Positions 53,073-58,145 of a stretch of DNA of 58,145 nucleotides are shown one piece after another. The stretch is from Anaerolineae bacterium CG2_30_57_67 (GTDB lineage Bacteria > Chloroflexota > Anaerolineae > Anaerolineales > Villigracilaceae). Where the stretch lies: assembly GCA_001872455.1 (NCBI GenBank), contig MNXJ01000063.1, positions 1-58,145 on the forward strand, in the 5' to 3' direction. The stretch's first letter is position 1, and each line of letters begins with the position of its first letter. Under the pieces are notes generated by a model, which saw only the letters and a list, made by a program, of their open reading frames with translations, did not search any database and had not been told where the DNA came from. The position numbers and the translations under genes are program-made.

Positions 53073-54052
53073 AAGTATTTGCCCTCGCTGGAAATCCGAA
53101 GATTGCCACCGTGTACATGGCGGATATGGGCGGCGAGCGAATGTTGGAATTTGTGGAAGCCTGCCAACCGCCATACCCGCGCGAGGAACGTTGGATATTG
53201 ATGGTGTCTACGCTATATGGCTGTCCCGTAAAATGTCTCTTCTGCGACGCGGGCGGAGGCTATCGCGGCAAACCGAACGTGCAGGAGATTCTCGCGCAGA
53301 TTGATTACATGGTCGCGCAATGGTTCCCCGGCGGCGATATTTCTGCTTCAAAATTCAAAATCCAATTTGCGCGCATGGGCGAGCCAGCCTTGAACATGGC
53401 TGTATTGGATGTTCTGGAGGAATTACCACGCCGCTATCGCGTGCGGCGTTTGATCCCATCCATTTCAACCATTGCGCCGCTTGGAACCGATCCATTTTTC
53501 GAGCGCCTGATTGAGATCAAGGATGCCTTATACCCGAACGGAAATTTCCAGTTTCAATATTCAATCCATACCACCGACGTTGCGCGGCGCGATGAATTGA
53601 TTCCCGTGCGGAAGTGGGACTTTGCGCGTATGGCGAAGTATGGCACGCGCTTTTATAAACACGGCGATCGCAAGATTACGTTGAACTTCGCGCTGGCTGA
53701 GAATTCTCCCATCGAAACGGATGTCTTGCTGCGTTATTTTGACCCCGCGCGTTTTTTGATTAAACTAACTCCCGTCAATCCCACCAGCCGCGCCATCCAG
53801 AATAATCTGGCTTCCCTCATTGACGCGACAAAACCCGAAAGCGCCGAATTGATCTCGCGTCCACTGTTGGATGCGGGCTATAAAGTCATTGTCAGCATTG
53901 GCGAAGTAGAAGAGAACGAGATCGGCAGCAATTGCGGTCAGTATGTGCTGAATTATCTGGAAAGCGGCGTGGCTGTTGAAAATGGATATAGCTACGCCAT
54001 GCAAGCAATACCGGAAAAGACGGAAACTGTTTCGCGGCGGTCTGTGTGCTGA
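53069..54052 (+). CDS. RlmN/Cfr-like radical SAM enzyme
   Basis: 327 residues. The CxxxCxxC cluster motif is Cys52-x3-Cys56-x2-Cys59 (YGCPVKCLFCDAG). RlmN-type features follow: FARMGEPALNMAVL (compare GEPLLN), SIHTTDVARRDELIPV (compare SLHA...LMP), and EIGSNCGQYV, where Cys289 matches the methyl-carrying cysteine in the AACGQ motif of RlmN. It lacks the N-terminal HhH-like RNA-binding domain of RlmN. An enzyme that transfers a methyl group through a methylcysteine is plausible; the substrate is unknown. It is the third gene of an overlapping cassette. Confidence 0.85.
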   Translation: MKVFALAGNPKIATVYMADMGGERMLEFVEACQPPYPREERWILMVSTLYGCPVKCLFCDAGGGYRGKPNVQEILAQIDYMVAQWFPGGDISASKFKIQFARMGEPALNMAVLDVLEELPRRYRVRRLIPSISTIAPLGTDPFFERLIEIKDALYPNGNFQFQYSIHTTDVARRDELIPVRKWDFARMAKYGTRFYKHGDRKITLNFALAENSPIETDVLLRYFDPARFLIKLTPVNPTSRAIQNNLASLIDATKPESAELISRPLLDAGYKVIVSIGEVEENEIGSNCGQYVLNYLESGVAVENGYSYAMQAIPEKTETVSRRSVC

Positions 54053-54090
54053 TGCTGATGCTGACGCTTTTCCAAAGAAACGAGTGACTG

Positions 54091-54705
54091 ATGACCCTTC
54101 CCCTTTTTCTTCCTCGTTCTGTCACCATCACCGGCCACCTGGTGCGGCTCGAACCGCTTAGCCTGGAGCATGTCTCCGGGCTGGCCGCCATCAGCAACGA
54201 CCCAGCCATTTGGCGCTACATGCTCTACGGCAACATTGATTCTGAAGCAAAAATGCGTGCCTGGGTTGAAGATATGCTCACCCGCCAGGCCGCCGGAACC
54301 GATTTACCCTTCGCCGTGCGTCACCTGCCCAGCGGAAAACTGGCCGGGGCAACGCGCTACCTCGACCTCCGACCGGCGCATCGCGGGCTGGAAATCGGCG
54401 GCACCTGGTACGGGACCGAGTTTCAGCGCAGCGGCGTCAACACGGAAGCCAAGTACCTGCTCTTGCGTCACGCCTTTGAAACCCTCGGCGCAATTCGGGT
54501 GCAATTTAAAGCCGACAGCCGCAACGAGAAATCACTACGCGCCATCGAGCGGATTGGCGCGACCCGCGAGGGGATTCTGCGCAATCACATGATTTTGGCA
54601 GATGGCCTCTACCGGCATTCAATCTATTTCAGCGTCACCGCCGATGAATGGCCTGCCGTCAAAGCGCATCTGGAAGCGTTGTGCCATTCGCCTCTAATGG
54701 GTTGA
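54091..54705 (+). CDS. GNAT acetyltransferase, RimJ/RimL type
   Basis: 204 residues. The GNAT fold shows LVRLEPLSLEHVSGLAAISN, AGATRYLDLRPAHRGLEIGG, GTEFQRSGVNTEAKYLLLRH (acetyl-CoA pocket) and RVQFKADSRNEKSLRAIERI followed by GATREGILRNHMI. Members acetylate protein N-termini or small amines. It starts 38 nt after the radical SAM gene but has the GC-rich codon use of the core genome, so it may not belong to that cassette. Confidence 0.9.
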   Translation: MTLPLFLPRSVTITGHLVRLEPLSLEHVSGLAAISNDPAIWRYMLYGNIDSEAKMRAWVEDMLTRQAAGTDLPFAVRHLPSGKLAGATRYLDLRPAHRGLEIGGTWYGTEFQRSGVNTEAKYLLLRHAFETLGAIRVQFKADSRNEKSLRAIERIGATREGILRNHMILADGLYRHSIYFSVTADEWPAVKAHLEALCHSPLMG

Positions 54706-54760
54706 AAAGCGCAGCGAGTTTTACCTTCATCACGCGTAGTATTCGTTTATACGTTAAAAT

Positions 54761-54803
54761 GTAGGCAACGTTAGCGTAGCACGATTTTACGCTAGATAAC
54801 GTT
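54761..54803. promoter_or_regulatory. inverted repeat before the nucleoside phosphorylase
   Basis: TAGCGTA (54772-54778) and TACGCTA (54788-54794) form a palindrome with a 9-nt centre, flanked by further AACGTT blocks. It lies 27 nt before ATG 54821, upstream of AAGGAG. It could be an operator or a leader hairpin; no regulator is known. Confidence 0.4.
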
Positions 54804-54820
54804 ATTTCAAGGAGCCTGTC

Positions 54821-56119
54821 ATGCGCGCCGTGGACATCATCATCAGAAAACGCGATCACGAGCAACTTGCCCGCGAGGAAATTTATTTTTTCATTCAGGG
54901 CTTCACCAGTGGCGAAATTCCCGATTACCAGGCCTCTGCTCTTGCCATGGCGATTTTACTCAACGGCATGACCATGCGCGAAATCACCGACCTGACTCTG
55001 GCGATGGCGCACTCTGGTGCGATGCTTGATTTATCAGATGTGGTGGATGTGGTCGTGGATAAACATTCATCCGGTGGGGTGGGCGATAAAACTACGCTGG
55101 TAGTTTTGCCCATCGCCGCGGCCTGTGGCCTGTCCTGCGGAAAAATGTCGGGGCGCGGGCTGGGCTTCAGCGGCGGCACGCTTGATAAACTAGAATCCAT
55201 TCCCGGATACCGCGTTAACCTCAGTACCGAAGAATTCAAAAAGCAATTGCGTGAAATCGGCGTGGTGCTGACTGGTCAATCGCTCGACCTGGCTCCTGCT
55301 GACGGTAAGTTGTACGCCCTGCGCGACGTGACCGGCACGGTCAATTCCATTGCGCTGATTGCTTCATCCATCATGAGCAAAAAACTTGCCGCCGGAGCCA
55401 ACGCCATTGTTTTGGATGTCAAAACTGGCAATGGGGCCTTTATGCAAACGCTGGAGATGGCGCGTCAGTTGGCCGCTACCATGCGTTCCATTGGTCAACT
55501 GGCTGGGCGGCAGGTTGTCACCCTGCTTGGTGACATGAATCAGCCGCTGGGCGCGGCAGTGGGCAATGCTCTCGAAGTGAAAGAAGCTATTGAGACTCTG
55601 CATGGCAGCGGCGCGGAAGATTTCCGTGAACACTGCCTGATTTTGGTCAGTCACATGCTCTTACTGGGCAAACGCGCTGCATCGCTCGAAATCGGCCGGG
55701 CGATGGCTGAAAAAGCCATCGCCAGCGGCGCGGCTTTCGAAAAGTTCTGCCAACTGGTCAGCGCTCAGGGCGGCGACGAATCCTATGTGCGTCTGCCTCA
55801 GCGTTTCCCCCAGGCTGATTGGGTAGAAACGGTTACTTCTCCGCGCAGCGGATTCATTCAACAGGTTCACGCCCGTACCATCGGTGAGGCCGCTGTTACC
55901 CTTGGCGCTGGACGCGCCCAAAAAAGTGATGCGATTGATCACGCTGTTGGCTTTCTGATTCACAAAAAAGTGGGGGAGCGCGTTATTGCGGGTGAACCCC
56001 TTTTTTCCATTCACGCTCGTTCACAAACTCATGCCAATACGGTTCGTCAGACCGTGCTGGATGCTTTTCGCCTATCTGACCAACCGGTGGAGCCGCTTCC
56101 TTTGTTTTATCCGGCTTGA
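54821..56119 (+). CDS. pyrimidine-nucleoside (thymidine) phosphorylase
   Basis: 432 residues, normal length. Splits thymidine, uridine or deoxyuridine with phosphate to base and (deoxy)ribose 1-phosphate. Motifs: opening MRAVDIIIRKRDHEQLAREE, DKHSSGGVGDKTTLVVLPIA, the family signature SGRGLGFSGGTLDKLESIPG, DVTGTVNSIALIASSIMSKK and VKTGNGAFMQ. Whether it is the broad Pdp or the thymidine-specific DeoA type is not decided. AAGGAG precedes the ATG. Confidence 0.95.
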   Translation: MRAVDIIIRKRDHEQLAREEIYFFIQGFTSGEIPDYQASALAMAILLNGMTMREITDLTLAMAHSGAMLDLSDVVDVVVDKHSSGGVGDKTTLVVLPIAAACGLSCGKMSGRGLGFSGGTLDKLESIPGYRVNLSTEEFKKQLREIGVVLTGQSLDLAPADGKLYALRDVTGTVNSIALIASSIMSKKLAAGANAIVLDVKTGNGAFMQTLEMARQLAATMRSIGQLAGRQVVTLLGDMNQPLGAAVGNALEVKEAIETLHGSGAEDFREHCLILVSHMLLLGKRAASLEIGRAMAEKAIASGAAFEKFCQLVSAQGGDESYVRLPQRFPQADWVETVTSPRSGFIQQVHARTIGEAAVTLGAGRAQKSDAIDHAVGFLIHKKVGERVIAGEPLFSIHARSQTHANTVRQTVLDAFRLSDQPVEPLPLFYPA

Positions 56120-56182
56120 TTTTTACCCGCTTGCATAAATCACCAGTTTGGCGCATACTATTTAAACGGAGCGGATGTGTCT

Positions 56183-58145
56183 ATGAGTAAAATTACTTTG
56201 CGAGTCTATAATCATGAAATTGAGTCTCTCATCGACCAGAATCACTTGGACGATGCGGTGGCTCACTGCCAGCATATCCTCAAAACTTTTCCAAAGCACT
56301 TGGAAACATACCGTTTGCTGGGCAAATCTTATTTGGAATTGCATCGTTATGCCGATGCGGCAGATATTTTTCAACGTGTGCTGATGGTTGCGCCGGATGA
56401 TTTTGTTGCGCATCTGGGCATGAGTATCGCCTGCGACGAACAAAAGGACCTGGATGGCGCACTTTGGCACATGGAACGCACCTTCGAATCAAACCCGTCC
56501 AACGGCGGCGTACAGACTGAACTGCGTCGTTTGTATGGCCGCCGTGATGGCCTGGAACCACCCAAGATTCGCCTGACGCGCGGCGCTTTGGCACAAATGT
56601 ACGCCAAAGGCGGTCAGTATCCTCAGGCGATTGCTGAAATCAAAGCCGTATTGGCTGAAGATGATTCCCGCGTGGACATGAAAACGCTGCTGGCGCGTGT
56701 TTATTGGCGCGCCGGGCAAAAAGTGGATGCCATCGAACTTTGTAGCGATTTGTTGCGTCAATATCCCTATAGCCTGGACGCGAACCGCATTCTGGCCGAA
56801 ATTTTACCGGGAACCAGCCTTGAGCAGAGCGTTGACTTGTATAAAAAACGTGTTCAGGCGCTTGACCCATACACCGCTTTTGCCAGCCCCTCCTTGTTTG
56901 ACACTAATTCCGTTCCCGACACTGCTGTCACGCTCGAAAAGCTGGAAACGGACGATTCTCCCACTTGGAAGCAGGCGGCCCCCGCGTCAGTGGATTCCAA
57001 AGAAGACCAGCCTCTGCCAGATTTTTTGGCGCAGGCGGGGTGGGGACCATCTACGGGTGAATTTAAAGAGGGTCCGGTGGATTTTAGCGCCCCAGATGAA
57101 CCAGCCACGTCTCAACTGGCCGCCGCAGAAATTCCGGATTGGCTCAAAGCGATGGCGCCTTCCTCTCTTGGGAAAGACTCACCTCCGGCGCAAGCAGATG
57201 TTCCCGCCAAGGAAGATTTGGACTGGTTGACTGGCATGGGCATGGCCGCCACTACGGCGGCTACAGATGCCCCTGATTGGCTCAATCAGATGGGGGAACA
57301 ACCCAATGTCCCCGCCGCCGAAGAACCCGTCGCCCCGGCGCAGCCTGCCGATGTTCCTGACTGGCTAAACGGCCTGACCCCTGCCGCCGAAGAACCCGTC
57401 ACCCCGGCGCAGCCTGCCGATGTTCCCGATGTTCCTGATTGGCTAAACGGCCTGACCCCTGCCGCCGAAGAACCCGTCACCCCGGCGCAGCCTGCCGATG
57501 TTCCCGACTGGATGAGTGGCCTGCCCCCTGCCGCCGAAGAACCCGCCACCCCGGCGCAGCCTGCCGATGTTCCTGACTGGCTAAACGGCCTGACCCCTGC
57601 CGCCGAAGAACCCGTCACCCCGGCGCAAACCCAACCACGTCAACCTGTTGCGCTGCAAGCCGCGCTCGAAAACGACCAACCTGCCAGCGAACTCTCCGCC
57701 CCGATCACCTCCGGGCCGGGCGTTGGCGCAGATGACCAGGACGCAGCCTTCAAATGGTTGGAAAGTTTGGCCGCCGGACAAGGCGCAAAAGCCGAAGAAT
57801 TGCTCACGCACCCCGACGAGCGCCTCGACCAGGCTCCCGGCTGGGTTGGACAGGTGGATGCTCCTGCCGCTGAAGAACCCGTCGCCCCGGCGCAGCCTGC
57901 CGATGTTCCTGACTGGCTAAACGGCCTGACCCCTGCCGCCGAAGAACCCGTCACCCCGGCGCAGCCTGCCGATGTTCCCGATTGGATGAGTGGCCTGACC
58001 CCTGCCGCTGAAGAACCCGTCACCCCGGCGCAGCCTGCCGATGTTCCCGACTGGCTAAACGGCCTGACCCCTGCCGCTGAAGAACCCGTCACCCCAGCGC
58101 AAACCCAACCACGTCAACCTGTTGCGCTGCAAGCCGCGCTCGAAA
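56183..58145 (+). CDS. TPR protein with tandem DWL-type repeats (3' end outside the window)
   Basis: At least 654 residues, open to the window end. Residues 1 to about 230 are TPR-like helical repeats (LDDAVAHCQHILKTFPKHLE, YADAADIFQRVLMVAPDDFV, YPQAIAEIKAVLAEDDSRVD). The rest is low-complexity with scattered (I/V/A)PDWL motifs, then two arrays of a 23-residue unit (PAAEEPVTPAQPADVPDWLN plus GLT). Between the arrays lies AAFKWLESLAAGQGAKAEEL, a segment I recall from Anaerolineae TPR proteins. No signal peptide or membrane helix is seen, so it is probably a cytoplasmic scaffold. GGAG lies upstream of ATG 56183; GTG 56177 in the same frame is possible. Confidence 0.88.
   Translation, partial: MSKITLRVYNHEIESLIDQNHLDDAVAHCQHILKTFPKHLETYRLLGKSYLELHRYADAADIFQRVLMVAPDDFVAHLGMSIACDEQKDLDGALWHMERTFESNPSNGGVQTELRRLYGRRDGLEPPKIRLTRGALAQMYAKGGQYPQAIAEIKAVLAEDDSRVDMKTLLARVYWRAGQKVDAIELCSDLLRQYPYSLDANRILAEILPGTSLEQSVDLYKKRVQALDPYTAFASPSLFDTNSVPDTAVTLEKLETDDSPTWKQAAPASVDSKEDQPLPDFLAQAGWGPSTGEFKEGPVDFSAPDEPATSQLAAAEIPDWLKAMAPSSLGKDSPPAQADVPAKEDLDWLTGMGMAATTAATDAPDWLNQMGEQPNVPAAEEPVAPAQPADVPDWLNGLTPAAEEPVTPAQPADVPDVPDWLNGLTPAAEEPVTPAQPADVPDWMSGLPPAAEEPATPAQPADVPDWLNGLTPAAEEPVTPAQTQPRQPVALQAALENDQPASELSAPITSGPGVGADDQDAAFKWLESLAAGQGAKAEELLTHPDERLDQAPGWVGQVDAPAAEEPVAPAQPADVPDWLNGLTPAAEEPVTPAQPADVPDWMSGLTPAAEEPVTPAQPADVPDWLNGLTPAAEEPVTPAQTQPRQPVALQAALE
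57314..58145 (+). repeat. in-frame 69-bp tandem repeats with 474-bp higher-order copy
   Basis: Units begin at 57314, 57383, 57461, 57530 and 57599, and again at 57866, 57935, 58004 and 58073. Spacing is 69 bp, except one of 78 bp where three residues (DVP) are doubled. The unique stretch at 57623-57670 recurs at 58097-58145, so a 474-bp block is duplicated as well. The window ends inside the second copy. Confidence 0.92.

Noticed and set aside
53069-54052. Housekeeping RlmN (23S rRNA/tRNA methyltransferase)
   Set aside because: The N-terminal RNA-binding domain is missing and several RlmN motifs are altered, although the Cys motifs agree.
57286-58092. Minus-strand frames encoding repeated TGSSAAGVRPFSQSG
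   Set aside because: They are the complement of the tandem repeats in the TPR gene, whose plus-strand frame has TPR domains, a start site and continuous coding.
57314-58145. Possible CRISPR array, because of regular 69-bp spacing
   Set aside because: The whole unit repeats without variable spacers and stays in frame within a protein gene.

Overview
The window looks like chromosomal DNA from a member of the Chloroflexota, most likely class Anaerolineae. This is inferred from gene content and style, not from a marker gene. The signs are: lipoproteins and cytoplasmic TPR proteins with Thr/Pro/Ser-rich tails; PATAN (DUF4388) and V4R signalling proteins; a very large multi-GAF histidine kinase; a CXXXY-type CcmE; and -10 boxes (TATAAT-like) placed 6-7 nt before start codons, as expected for leaderless mRNAs. 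GC content is moderate. I saw no rRNA, tRNA or CRISPR array.

Layout. 1-7 kb: a broken RmlD-like gene, a methylmalonyl-CoA mutase catalytic subunit, a membrane-anchored TPR protein, a LysM lipoprotein and a second lipoprotein. 6.95-21.9 kb: ten tightly packed plus-strand genes behind one good promoter. They encode a PATAN protein, an MglA/Ras-like GTPase, an alpha/beta hydrolase, a V4R protein, a left-handed beta-helix protein, a homologue of cyanobacterial acyl-ACP reductase, a REC plus degenerate GGDEF protein, a 2479-residue kinase with about eleven GAF domains, a CheY-like regulator, and a second hydrolase whose nucleophile serine is glycine. 21.9-27.2 kb: a TPP riboswitch with terminator, then thiamine pyrophosphokinase, a ThiB-ThiP-ThiQ thiamine importer and a DUF402 protein. 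27.2-27.5 kb: two minus-strand membrane microproteins, each with four consecutive cysteines. 27.7-36.5 kb: a complete System I cytochrome c maturation operon (ccmE-F-H-G, a CcmI-like zinc ribbon protein, a dihaem lipoprotein, then ccmA-B-C-D). 36.5-43.4 kb: two lysozyme-like transglycosylases tail to tail, a membrane protein under a promoter with two palindromes, a cupin, a CPBP protease, a VTE5-like kinase and a lipoprotein. 43.6-47.2 kb: nadC-nadA-nadB behind a promoter with two matching operators. 47.2-50.7 kb: a creatininase-family enzyme, an RNA m5C methyltransferase and an MFS transporter. 50.8-51.5 kb: repeats and a decayed transposase interrupted by a MITE. 51.5-54.1 kb: an overlapping three-gene cassette (cysteine hydrolase, TrxR-like flavoprotein, RlmN-like radical SAM enzyme). 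54.1-58.1 kb: a GNAT acetyltransferase, a pyrimidine-nucleoside phosphorylase, and a TPR protein that runs off the window inside a 23-residue tandem repeat.

The best candidates for an undescribed system are the ten-gene cluster, which links a small GTPase and a giant sensor kinase to lipid-type enzymes, and the hydrolase/flavoprotein/radical SAM cassette beside the decayed transposon. All functional calls come from reading motifs by eye; no database search was run.
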